Positions 45,521-53,150 of a DNA stretch of 64,000 nt are shown here, in pieces. Below the pieces are notes generated by a model that was not told the origin of the DNA, made no database searches, and saw only the letters and a list, made by a program, of their open reading frames with translations. The position numbers and the translations under genes are program-made. Within the stretch, counting starts at the first letter, position 1; each line of letters opens with the position of its first letter. The stretch is from Paenibacillus radicis (ex Gao et al. 2016) (GTDB taxonomy: Bacteria; Bacillota; Bacilli; Paenibacillales; Paenibacillaceae), in contig NZ_BMHY01000023.1 of the NCBI RefSeq assembly GCF_014641555.1, positions 1 through 64,000 on the forward strand, given 5' to 3'.

Positions 45521-48409
45521 ATGGGAATACCCTTATTCCGGTTTCTATTTCGTAAAATGTGGAATACCCGCTGGCTTACAATCAGCACGCTAGCGGGTTT
45601 GACGATGGCTGTTGCGTTTGCAACGAGTATTCCGATGTACGCGGACGGCGCCTTGAAACGGGTAGTCGCCCAGTCGCTCCAACAGAAGAGCACAGGTCTT
45701 CCAGCAGGCTCGCTGCTGATGCGGTATCAGTCTCAGGGCGGGAAGACGGATCTGGCTGCCTTAACGGATGTCAGCTCTTTCATAACTGAAGAAGTACCAG
45801 GGAAAATTGGGTTTCCTTATGATACCGCCGTTCGCACGTATTCCATTCGAAGCGCGGATGTCATTCCCGAGGACCCTAATAAGGTAGATGCAAGCCGAAG
45901 CAGACAGCTGACGATGATGTCGATGTCGGGCCTCAAGGATAAAGTCGAATTGGCTCAAGGACGCTGGTTTGTCGATGCTCCCTCTGATGGACTGATTGAG
46001 ACGGTCATGTTCGAGGAAGCGATGTTCCGCAACGACGTCCATGTCGGCGATGTGTTTGAATATCCGGTATACGGCGGGCTGAACTTGACGCTTCGCGTCA
46101 AAATCGTCGGGGCGATTAAGCCTTTGAACGAGTCCGATCCGTTCTGGTATCAAGGTCTTGAAGGTCTGATGAGTACGTTCCAAATTAGCGAGCAAGCGAT
46201 GACTAAATCCTTGTTTGAGAAAGCGGGCGTTCCGCTTCACAATGCTAGCTGGTATTACGCTTTCGACCTGTCCAATGTGAAGACGAGTCAACTCTCGCCG
46301 CTTGGACGTACGCTGGAGAGGCTGAATATTGAGCTCTATCAAAAGCTTAAGGAAACGAGAGTCGAGATTTCTTTCGCCGATACGCTCAATGAATTCAAAA
46401 AGCAAAGCCTGCAACTGCAAACGCTGCTGTTCACGCTGGCAGCGCCAATGATAGCGATGGTATTCTACTTCATCGCGATGAATGCGCGCCAATCGCTCGA
46501 CAAGCAGCGGAGCGATATCGCCGTGCTGCGAAGCCGGGGCGCGGGGACGAGGCAGATTATATGGATCTATCTGCTGGAGGGCCTTCTTTTAGGCGGCGTA
46601 GCCATGGTGATAGGTCCAATGCTGGGCTGGTACATGGCCAAAAGCATCGGTTCGGCGAATGGCTTCCTGTCATTCGTCAACCGGAAATCGATACCGGTCG
46701 GTTTCTCGACAGAGGCGATCATTGCAGGCGGCGCAGCTGTACTGCTGGCAATCCTGTCCACAGTTATTCCGGCTGTCTTTTATGCAAGATCGTCGATCGT
46801 CAGCTATAAGCGGGACTTGGCCCGTTCGGACCGCAGCCCGTTCTGGCAGCGCTGGTTCCTGGATGTCTTGCTGATGGGTGCAGCTGGTTACGGCTGGTAT
46901 CTATTCAATCAGCGTCAAATGCTGACGTTCCAGACCGGGATGACAACCGACCAACTGAATGTGCAGCCGTTTCTCTTTTTCGTGCCGGCGCTTGCCATAT
47001 TCGCATTCGGATTGTTTTGCTTAAGGCTGTTTCCGTGGCTGCTTAAGCTCTTTAATTGGCTGGGACGAAAGTTTTTGCCGGTGCCGCTTTATCTGACACT
47101 GACGCAGCTGTCCCGTTCATCCAAAGGTTACTATCCGTTGATGATTTTGCTGATCTTGACGTTAGGTCTTGGCGTGTACAATGCGTCGGCTGCGCGTACG
47201 ATCGATCTGAACTCTACGGAACGCACGCTTTACAAATACGGCTCAGATGTCATTATCCAAACGTCTTGGTACGGTACACCTGAATTTAAGCAACCTAGCG
47301 GCAACAATGGCGGAGGCGGTGGCAATGGTGGAGGCCAAGGCGGCGGAGGCAATGGCGGAGGCGGTCCAGGTGGCGGCGGTGGCGGTGGCGGTCAAACCCC
47401 GCCAAGCAAAATGTTGTACACAGAGCCGCCGTTTGAATTATTCCGCAAGCTGGAAGGCGTTGAGGCAGCAGCCCGCGTTCTCCAGACGAAAGGCAATGTT
47501 GTCGTATCCGGCCGTTCGATCGGCCAAGGAACAGTTATGGGCATCGACAATGTCGATTTTGCTAAAGTGGCCTGGTTCCGCAATGATCTGTTTCCGACAC
47601 ATCCTTATAACTATTTGAATTTTTTAGGCAAGTATGAGCAAGCAGCACTTATTCCTTCCAAGGTGGCCGAGAAATATCAGCTGAAGCCGGGCGATCCGAT
47701 TTCTGTAGGCTTTGCGGAAGGCAAGCTTGATTTTGTCATCGTAGGCATTTTGCCGTACTGGCCGAGTCAGTACCCGGATCAGTCGCCGTTTGTCATCACG
47801 AATTTGGACTATATTTATGATCAGCTTCCGATTATGCCTTATGAGGTTTGGCTGAAGATGAAGCCGGATGCGAAGGTTGCTCCGATCATCACAGCGCTGC
47901 AGAAGGCAGGCTTGGAACTGGCGTCCGTGAAGGACGTTCGAACCGAGCTGACGGTTCAATCGAAACATCCAACCCGCGGGGGCGTATTCGGCATCCTGTC
48001 GCTTGGATTCCTCGTTTCGGTCATCGTCACGCTGATGGGTTATGTGCTTTACTGGTTCTTTAATCTATCCGGCCGCGTCGTTCAATTCGGCGTACTGCGG
48101 GCGATGGGGCTGTCCCGCAAGCAATTGACCGGCATGCTGCTATTGGAGCAGCTGTTCACGGCGGGGCTGTCTATCGGACTTGGCGTTGTAATCGGCAAAG
48201 TAACAAGTTTACTGTTCCTGCCGTTTCTGCAGACTGCGGAGAATGTAGCGGATACCGTTCCTCCGTTCCGGGTTATTTTCGACTCGAAGGATACGAACCA
48301 GCTTTACGCCGTCGTCGGATTTATGATGCTGACGGGCGCCATGCTGCTTTTCCTGCACATCCGCAGGCTGCGTGTGCATCAAGCGGTCAAAATGGGAGAG
48401 GAGCGGTAA
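45521..48409 (+). CDS. Large FtsX-family ABC permease with glycine-rich tract
   Basis: A 962-residue integral membrane protein with an N-terminal transmembrane helix (WLTISTLAGLTMAVAFATSIPMYA), a large extracytoplasmic domain, and two FtsX-type membrane modules. The first is near 305-460 and the second near 820-945, where GVLRAMGLSRKQL is the typical coupling-helix motif. Between further helices at 440-560 lies a tract at about 595-626 composed almost only of Gly with Asn, Gln and Pro, ending QTPPS. It is predicted to be a flexible surface linker. The ribosome site is weak, and it follows the adaptor gene by 3 bp. Both ATPases of the block may serve this permease. Confidence 0.88.
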   Translation: MGIPLFRFLFRKMWNTRWLTISTLAGLTMAVAFATSIPMYADGALKRVVAQSLQQKSTGLPAGSLLMRYQSQGGKTDLAALTDVSSFITEEVPGKIGFPYDTAVRTYSIRSADVIPEDPNKVDASRSRQLTMMSMSGLKDKVELAQGRWFVDAPSDGLIETVMFEEAMFRNDVHVGDVFEYPVYGGLNLTLRVKIVGAIKPLNESDPFWYQGLEGLMSTFQISEQAMTKSLFEKAGVPLHNASWYYAFDLSNVKTSQLSPLGRTLERLNIELYQKLKETRVEISFADTLNEFKKQSLQLQTLLFTLAAPMIAMVFYFIAMNARQSLDKQRSDIAVLRSRGAGTRQIIWIYLLEGLLLGGVAMVIGPMLGWYMAKSIGSANGFLSFVNRKSIPVGFSTEAIIAGGAAVLLAILSTVIPAVFYARSSIVSYKRDLARSDRSPFWQRWFLDVLLMGAAGYGWYLFNQRQMLTFQTGMTTDQLNVQPFLFFVPALAIFAFGLFCLRLFPWLLKLFNWLGRKFLPVPLYLTLTQLSRSSKGYYPLMILLILTLGLGVYNASAARTIDLNSTERTLYKYGSDVIIQTSWYGTPEFKQPSGNNGGGGGNGGGQGGGGNGGGGPGGGGGGGGQTPPSKMLYTEPPFELFRKLEGVEAAARVLQTKGNVVVSGRSIGQGTVMGIDNVDFAKVAWFRNDLFPTHPYNYLNFLGKYEQAALIPSKVAEKYQLKPGDPISVGFAEGKLDFVIVGILPYWPSQYPDQSPFVITNLDYIYDQLPIMPYEVWLKMKPDAKVAPIITALQKAGLELASVKDVRTELTVQSKHPTRGGVFGILSLGFLVSVIVTLMGYVLYWFFNLSGRVVQFGVLRAMGLSRKQLTGMLLLEQLFTAGLSIGLGVVIGKVTSLLFLPFLQTAENVADTVPPFRVIFDSKDTNQLYAVVGFMMLTGAMLLFLHIRRLRVHQAVKMGEER

Positions 48410-48415
48410 TCAACT

Positions 48416-49300
48416 ATGATCGATTGCGAAGGTCTCGTCAAAATTTACAAGTCGGACGATCTTGAGGTCGTCGCTCTGCAAGGCTTGAACTTGAAGGTGG
48501 AAGACGGAGAGCTGATGGCCATTATCGGCAACAGCGGAAGCGGCAAATCAACTCTCCTGAACATATTGGGTGGTCTTGACCACCCTTCCGCTGGTTCCGT
48601 ACGTGTAGGACCGTGGGATTTGCTGAAAATTACGGATGAAGAGCTTGTGAAGTACAAGAGGGAAACCGTCGGCTTCATTTGGCAGAACAATGCCCGTAAT
48701 CTATTGCCGTACTTGACGGCTTTGGAAAATGTGGAGATGCCGATGATGCTCTCAGGCAAAGTAGACCGTCCTTACGCAAAGCAGCTGCTGGAATGGGTTG
48801 GTCTGAAGGAACGGATGCACAACAAGCTGCATCAGCTCTCCGGCGGTGAGCAGCAGCGGGTTGCCATTGCGATATCCTTGTCCAATCGTCCGAAAATGCT
48901 GCTTGCCGATGAGCCGACCGGCTCCGTCGACACGGCTACCTCTGATTTGATCATGGGCATTTTCCGCAGGCTGAACCGCGAGATGGGCATTACGATTGTC
49001 ATCGTAACCCATGATCTGTCGCTAGCCGGTAAAGTGGACCGGGTCGTGGCGATTCGCGACGGGCTTACAAGTACCGAATTCATTAAGCGGAATCCGAATA
49101 TGACTTCGGGTGGAGGTGAGGAAGAGCATACGGGTACAGGACTGCAAGCCGTACACGAGGCTTATGTCGTCGTCGACCGCGTAGGCCGATTGCAGGTACC
49201 GAAAGAATATTTGACAGCACTTGAGATCAAAGACAAAGCAACAATGGAATTTGACGGTGAGCGTATCATTATTACGCCGCCTAAATCACTGGGGGGATAG
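48416..49300 (+). CDS. ABC transporter ATP-binding protein with C-terminal extension
   Basis: Second ATPase of the block, 294 residues. Walker A GNSGSGKST is at 38-46, the Q-loop is WQNN, the signature LSGGEQQRVA starts at 141, and Walker B is MLLADEPTGSVD. Beyond residue 230 there is a Gly/Glu-rich linker and a short segment (DRVGRLQVPKEYLTALEIKDKATMEFDGERIIITPP) that resembles an AbrB/SpoVT-type beta fold; that resemblance is tentative. AGAGGAGCGG precedes the ATG. Two different ATPases bracketing one permease suggest a heterodimeric or alternative pairing. Confidence 0.88.
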   Translation: MIDCEGLVKIYKSDDLEVVALQGLNLKVEDGELMAIIGNSGSGKSTLLNILGGLDHPSAGSVRVGPWDLLKITDEELVKYKRETVGFIWQNNARNLLPYLTALENVEMPMMLSGKVDRPYAKQLLEWVGLKERMHNKLHQLSGGEQQRVAIAISLSNRPKMLLADEPTGSVDTATSDLIMGIFRRLNREMGITIVIVTHDLSLAGKVDRVVAIRDGLTSTEFIKRNPNMTSGGGEEEHTGTGLQAVHEAYVVVDRVGRLQVPKEYLTALEIKDKATMEFDGERIIITPPKSLGG

Positions 49301-49306
49301 GACAAT

Positions 49307-50854
49307 ATGAACAAGGGGAAAGCGGTTAGAAAATGGGGATCTATCATCATGGCGCTAACGATGGTAATCGCTCTTCTGTCAGCATGCAGCGGAAGCGGAG
49401 GGAATAGCGAAGCGGATAAACGCGTACTTCGAATTGGTGTACTGTACGGAAGCGGAGACAATGATCAATATTTCCGTCAGCAATATACCGATATGTATGA
49501 AATGACGCATAAAAACATCGAATTCGAAATCGTTAATGCGATTGACTGGAACGATCAACGTTACGAAACACCTAATCCGGATGGAACGAACAACCAGCCG
49601 GATCCTTATGAGAAGATGAAAGAAATGCTTACCGGCAAAAACCCGGTAGACGTTGTTGTCATTGACTACAGCATGCTGCGCAGATTGACGCAGGATAACC
49701 TGCTTAAGCAGCTTGATCCGCTCATTCAGAAAGCTAAATTCGATTTGAGCGACTACGTTCCGACTGTTATCGACGGCATTAAAGCAGCGGGCGACGATAA
49801 TCTGTATGCGTTGACGCCAACCTTCTCATCTTCTGCACTTTATTATAATAAGAAAATCTTTGCGGACGCTGGCGTTGAGCCTCCAACAGACAACATGACA
49901 TGGGATGATGTCATTGCGAAAGCCCGTCTGGTAGCTAACGGCAATGGTGTGGACCGCAAATACGGTTTGTCGATCAGCCGCTGGGGTGGCGACGGCTTCT
50001 ATGATGCCCAAAACTTCGGCGCTGCGCTGCAGCTGAAAATGTGGGATGACAAAGGCGAGAAAATGCTTGTAAACTCCAGTGACTGGGAAATGGTATGGAC
50101 GACGATTGCAGGTCTGTACAAAGAGAAGCTTTCACCGACGCAAGAGGATATGCAAAAAATCAACGAAAAACTAATGTCGGGTGATGATAGAGGAGGGTAT
50201 AATCCTGTCTCCGGCGATATGTTCCTGGGCGGCAAAGTGGCAATGACCGTAGGGGATTACGGTTATATTAACGAAATCAACAATACGATGAACAACGCAT
50301 CGAAAATCAAAGGCTTTGAAACGTTTGAATGGGATGTCGTTACACCACCTACACATGCGACAAAACCGGGCATCGGCGGCAACATCTACTACAGCCAACT
50401 GATGGGGATTAACCAAAACGCGCAAAATCCGGATGACGCTTGGAAATTTATCGAATTCACGAACAGCAAAGAATGGGCTGAGTTGAAAGCCCGCAGCACA
50501 TCCGAGCTGGTATCGCGTAAAGAGTTCATTAAGCCGAAAAACGGCGCAAGCTATAACATTAACGCCTTCACGACGTTGAAGCCGGTTCCTCCGACTTCCA
50601 CCGATGCCGAAGCGTTGTGGCGTACAAAACCAAACCTGTGGGAAGCGCAACAACCTGGCTATGATTTGTTCCAGCAAGTCATCAAAGGCGATAAGACGGT
50701 CAAAGAAGCCTTGCAGGAATGGGAAACGAAGGGTAATGCTATCCTGGAGAAAATGAAGAACAATCCGAATGGCGGCGTCACTGACGGAGGCGGCACGATC
50801 GATGTGAAGCCTCTTAATGAAGAAGAAGCCTTAAAAGCAGCATCCGGGGGCTGA
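49307..50854 (+). CDS. Extracellular solute-binding lipoprotein, family 1-like
   Basis: A 515-residue lipoprotein with lipobox LLSAC and lipidated C27. The fold is that of carbohydrate-type (family 1) binding proteins: RIGVLYGSGDND, DVVVIDYSMLRRL, LTPTFSSSALYYNKKIFADAGVEPP, and PDDAWKFIEFTNS. Such proteins normally deliver ligands to importers, yet here it follows an exporter-type FtsX cassette and no importer permease is nearby. It may act as a sensor or chaperone of the exported substrate; that is inference. It starts 6 bp after the second ATPase gene, and a strong hairpin follows. Confidence 0.88.
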   Translation: MNKGKAVRKWGSIIMALTMVIALLSACSGSGGNSEADKRVLRIGVLYGSGDNDQYFRQQYTDMYEMTHKNIEFEIVNAIDWNDQRYETPNPDGTNNQPDPYEKMKEMLTGKNPVDVVVIDYSMLRRLTQDNLLKQLDPLIQKAKFDLSDYVPTVIDGIKAAGDDNLYALTPTFSSSALYYNKKIFADAGVEPPTDNMTWDDVIAKARLVANGNGVDRKYGLSISRWGGDGFYDAQNFGAALQLKMWDDKGEKMLVNSSDWEMVWTTIAGLYKEKLSPTQEDMQKINEKLMSGDDRGGYNPVSGDMFLGGKVAMTVGDYGYINEINNTMNNASKIKGFETFEWDVVTPPTHATKPGIGGNIYYSQLMGINQNAQNPDDAWKFIEFTNSKEWAELKARSTSELVSRKEFIKPKNGASYNINAFTTLKPVPPTSTDAEALWRTKPNLWEAQQPGYDLFQQVIKGDKTVKEALQEWETKGNAILEKMKNNPNGGVTDGGGTIDVKPLNEEEALKAASGG

Positions 50855-50885
50855 TCTCATTTTCAGCTCAATAGATTGAATTAAT

Positions 50886-50938
50886 ACGAGCAACGCGTAC
50901 GGGACGTCTAAACGTCCTGTGCGCGTTGCTCGTTTTGT
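50886..50938. terminator. Intrinsic terminator ending the ABC block
   Basis: ACGAGCAACGCG (50886-50897) pairs with CGCGTTGCTCGT (50922-50933). An inner GGGACGT/ACGTCCT extends the stem, and TTTTGTTA follows on the plus strand. The converging yjcG gene may share it. Confidence 0.88.
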
Positions 50939-50951
50939 TAGGTCTGAAGGT

Positions 50952-51464
50952 TCAGCCGCGGAACTGGAACGACTGATAAGCGGTCCAGAAGCCGTTCTCC
51001 GTCGCATGAAGCAGATGTACCCGGTCTATGACAGATTCCAGACTCACGTCAGACATACGAAGGTTGCCATATAGGTCATGCAGCTCGTCTGGATCCATCT
51101 GCTGCCCAATCGTAACATGCGGCGTGTATACGAAGTTAGGAGCGGGTATGGCTAGCGGTCCGCTGCATATCGCCTGCTGAAGCTGTTGAACGGGTAATGG
51201 GTCCTCCAGTGCCAAATAAAGCACATTGCTGACGGGAAAAAAGGTGGACACCCGATTAAACCGAATGGTGAAGGGCGATAAAGTGGAAGCGACCGCGTCC
51301 AAATGTGCTACGGCTTCCTTCAATCGCTCGTTAGACAGGTCTCCCTTGTCCCGGATGGTCAGATGAGGCGGTATAGCGTTGTATTTTGGATCATGGCGAA
51401 TACGCCAGTCATTGGCGAAATCCTGAACCTCTTTCGACGGAAATACAGCAATGCCGAATTGCAT
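50952..51464 (-). CDS. yjcG: YjcG-type 2H phosphoesterase-superfamily protein
   Basis: The 170-residue protein has the paired 2H signatures H34-L-T and H116-V-T (IPPHLTI; TPHVTI) of the LigT/2'-5' RNA ligase superfamily. It closely follows the B. subtilis YjcG pattern (FGIAVFPSKEVQDFAN, DRVHLLHATENGFWTAYQSF). Members hydrolyse or ligate 2'-5' or cyclic phosphates; the substrate is unknown. Counting back from AAAAGGAG, the ATG at 51464 is nine bases downstream. Two ATGs further upstream are worse spaced. Confidence 0.88.
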   Translation of the reverse strand: MQFGIAVFPSKEVQDFANDWRIRHDPKYNAIPPHLTIRDKGDLSNERLKEAVAHLDAVASTLSPFTIRFNRVSTFFPVSNVLYLALEDPLPVQQLQQAICSGPLAIPAPNFVYTPHVTIGQQMDPDELHDLYGNLRMSDVSLESVIDRVHLLHATENGFWTAYQSFQFRG

Positions 51465-51549
51465 GATCATCAGCTCCTTTTCGCTCCGTGGGAGCATCTT
51501 TATATTCTGCTAAATTAGGGTACTCTATAAGTCAAGGAGGGATACGACA

Positions 51550-51714
51550 GTGAGATGGATATATTGGGTTAGGCTGTACGAGACGAAATTTCAGGCGGGC
51601 GTCCTCGTTCGAAGGATGGAAAATGACTGGTGGGTATACGGCTACGATTGTCCGAGGGAGATCGAAGTGTTCCGTTCACGCAAGGGAAGATACGGTGTCC
51701 GGTTTCTTCCGTAA
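51550..51714 (+). CDS. 54-residue unrecognised small protein
   Basis: GTG at 51550 is preceded by AAGGAGGG with eight-base spacing, and the frame runs 54 codons to TAA. The product begins MRWIYWVRLYETKFQAG and is basic (many Arg) and rich in Trp and Tyr, with RMENDWWVYGYDCPREIEVF in the middle. Composition and the excellent ribosome site argue that it is real. I do not recognise a family. It lies just upstream of the tRNA cluster and has no evident terminator. Confidence 0.65.
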   Translation: MRWIYWVRLYETKFQAGVLVRRMENDWWVYGYDCPREIEVFRSRKGRYGVRFLP

Positions 51715-51766
51715 AGCTTCAAAAATGGCGTTGTTCATTTATTTTCCTCAGCAGAGAAAAAAATGC

Positions 51767-51796
51767 TTGACTATGGAGTAGCGTATATTGTATATT
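51767..51796 (+). promoter_or_regulatory. Candidate promoter of the tRNA cluster
   Basis: TTGACT (51767-51772) and TATATT (51791-51796) are separated by 18 bases. Transcription would begin about 35 bases before the first tRNA. Confidence 0.6.
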
Positions 51797-51837
51797 AATT
51801 GATGTCGCCATTACGATGTTTTACCAAATGGAACTGT

Positions 51838-51914
<77 letters not shown>

Positions 51915-51949
51915 ACCTTTCGAATAAATGTCGCACGGACATTTTACGA

Positions 51950-52026
51950 GGGCCCTTAGCTCAGTTGGTTAGAGCGGTCGGCTCATAACCGATTGGTCGG
52001 GGGTTCGAGTCCCTCAGGGCCCACCA
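51950..52026 (+). tRNA. tRNA-Ile2 (CAU, lysidine-modified) or elongator Met
   Basis: A 77-base cloverleaf with a perfect GGGCCCT/AGGGCCC acceptor, anticodon CAT at 51984-51986 and an encoded CCA. The body (CTTAGCTCAGTTGGTTAGAGC, GGCTCATAACCG) resembles the minor isoleucine tRNA that TilS converts to read AUA. It resembles elongator tRNA-Met less. The gene product alone cannot prove the identity. Confidence 0.85.
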
Positions 52027-52043
52027 TTTGAAACATCAACCAT

Positions 52044-52129
52044 GCCGGGGTGGCGGAACTGGCAGACGCACAGGACTTAAAATCCTGCGGTGGGTGACCA
52101 CCGTACGGGTTCGATTCCCGTCCTCGGCA
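52044..52129 (+). tRNA. tRNA-Leu(UAA)
   Basis: An 86-base type II tRNA with a long variable arm (CGGTGGGTGACCACCG), anticodon TAA at 52078-52080 and acceptor GCCGGGG/CCTCGGC. The CCA end is not encoded (discriminator A then TACTA), unlike its two neighbours, so it must be added enzymatically. Confidence 0.94.
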
Positions 52130-52135
52130 TACTAT

Positions 52136-52163
52136 AAAAAACCTTGCACTTATTGGTTTTTTA
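52136..52163 (+). terminator. Terminator after the tRNA cluster
   Basis: AAAAAACC (52136-52143) and GGTTTTTT (52155-52162) form an 8-bp stem directly after tRNA-Leu, with the T run built into the right arm. Confidence 0.7.
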
Positions 52164-52225
52164 CGATGTACATACTTGTAGTAAAAACATAGTCTTGTTT
52201 GTTTAATTAAATAGACAGGATTGAT

Positions 52226-52278
52226 AAAACCTCCTTTGACGTATCTGACTAGATCAGGTAGCCCGAAGGAGGTTTTTT
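52226..52278 (+). repeat. Terminator repeat, copy A
   Basis: AAAACCTCCTTTGAC...GAAGGAGGTTTTTT forms a hairpin terminator with TATCTGACTAGATCAG in its loop. A near-identical copy occurs at 53098-53149 in the same orientation, on the far side of the XRE/membrane-protein gene pair. The two share a 25-of-27-base core. Confidence 0.85.
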
Positions 52279-52344
52279 CGTTTGTTATGCAGAATAAAAA
52301 TATGCTTCTAACAAGTTATTGAGAAGGCTCAGCGCTTATTAGTG

Positions 52345-52406
52345 AAAAATCCCGCTTCATCATTATTCGTACAATTGTACGTATATGATGAAGCGGGATT
52401 TTTTAT
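52345..52406. terminator. Long bidirectional hairpin
   Basis: An 18-bp perfect stem pairs 52345-52362 with 52386-52403 (core TCCCGCTTCATCA / TGATGAAGCGGGA). The loop contains the 14-bp palindrome CGTACAATTGTACG. A T run follows on plus and an A/T-rich tail precedes it. No gene ends immediately before it, so it may insulate the regulator gene downstream. Confidence 0.75.
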
Positions 52407-52464
52407 ATTCACTATACCGTGTTAACTTTGTGATTTCAAAAAGATATTACTCCGGGCGAAAAAA

Positions 52465-52525
52465 GTAAAGGCCACTTGACATTATATACGAGTGTAAAGT
52501 ATCCTTTACGTAAAGGTTGCTTTAC
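52465..52525 (+). promoter_or_regulatory. Promoter with three GTAAAG-N4-CTTTAC operator-like sites
   Basis: TTGACA (52476-52481) and TATCCT (52500-52505) form a likely promoter. Three 16-bp inverted repeats surround it: GTAAAG-GCCA-CTTGAC (52465-52480, one mismatch, overlapping the -35), GTAAAG-TATC-CTTTAC (52494-52509, over the -10) and GTAAAG-GTTG-CTTTAC (52510-52525, directly adjacent). Such an arrangement is typical of autoregulation by a small HTH repressor, and the next gene encodes one. Confidence 0.7.
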
Positions 52526-52543
52526 ATGAAGGGCAGGGATAGC

Positions 52544-52747
52544 ATGAAGCATCGATTGAAGGAGCTAAGGGCTGCAAATGGATGGACGCAGGAAAATTTG
52601 TCCGAGCAGGTTGGCGTTTCTCGGCAAACGATCATCTCCATCGAAAGCGGGCGTTACAATCCATCATTGGAACTAGCCTATAAGATCGCTAAAGCATTTC
52701 GTTGCACAATTGAAGATGTGTTTATATTTGAGGAAGGAAGTGAGTAG
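52544..52747 (+). CDS. Small XRE-family HTH transcriptional regulator
   Basis: A 67-residue protein consisting of a single helix-turn-helix domain (MKHRLKELRAANGWTQENLSEQVGVSRQTIISIESGRYNPSLELAYKIAKAF). It belongs to the short Cro/XRE group often paired with a small membrane protein. I chose the ATG at 52544, after CAGGGAT, because it matches family length; in-frame ATG 52526 and TTG 52517 are alternatives. Its stop lies 3 bp before the membrane-protein gene. The upstream palindromes suggest that it represses its own promoter. Confidence 0.88.
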   Translation: MKHRLKELRAANGWTQENLSEQVGVSRQTIISIESGRYNPSLELAYKIAKAFRCTIEDVFIFEEGSE

Positions 52748-52749
52748 TC

Positions 52750-53052
52750 ATGAGTACGGATCAGCTTGTCGGCTTGGCAGGAATACTTGTCGGTGTTTTT
52801 TTTGGGGCCCTTGGTGTATGGCGGGGGATTAAAAAAGCAGCTAAAAACAGAGGAATCGATGAACGCTTAAAAGCTATTGTGGCAAAATCGCATAGCAGTT
52901 CCTGGATGATTACATTAGCATCAATCTATTCTATATTTATTTTATATGCATTAGGCGTGAAGTTTTCTGTTCCGGCCGCGCTAGGTACTCTTCTATTTAT
53001 TCAAATAGGGGGCTGGAGCCTTTCGTTCTTTTTCTATAATAAGAGGTATTAG
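52750..53052 (+). CDS. Small membrane protein paired with the XRE regulator
   Basis: A 100-residue protein with an N-terminal hydrophobic helix (LVGLAGILVGVFFGALGVW). A basic loop (RGIKKAAKNRGIDERLKAIVAK) follows, then two further helices at about 52-70 and 74-95. I recognise no family beyond the common partnership of such proteins with small XRE regulators. GGAAGGAAGTGAG at the end of the regulator gene serves as ribosome site, so the pair is co-translated. The function is unknown. Confidence 0.75.
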   Translation: MSTDQLVGLAGILVGVFFGALGVWRGIKKAAKNRGIDERLKAIVAKSHSSSWMITLASIYSIFILYALGVKFSVPAALGTLLFIQIGGWSLSFFFYNKRY

Positions 53053-53097
53053 AGAAAGTGAAATAAAGTGACAGTCGTGCAAGATTCGAGTGCGATT

Positions 53098-53149
53098 AAA
53101 AAACCTCCTTCGACATATCTGACTAGATCAGTTGTCGCAGGAGGTTTTT
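53098..53149. repeat. Terminator repeat, copy B
   Basis: AAAAACCTCCTTCGAC...GCAGGAGGTTTTT repeats the hairpin at 52226-52278, with the shared loop TATCTGACTAGATCAG. It separates the membrane-protein gene from the convergent histidine kinase, whose stop codon lies two bases away, so it can end transcripts from both sides. Confidence 0.85.
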
Positions 53150-53150
53150 G

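Noticed and set aside
52226..53149. The duplicated hairpins as terminal repeats of an insertion sequence
   Set aside because: They are direct rather than inverted, function as terminators, and no transposase gene is enclosed. The cassette interpretation is kept only as a hypothesis.
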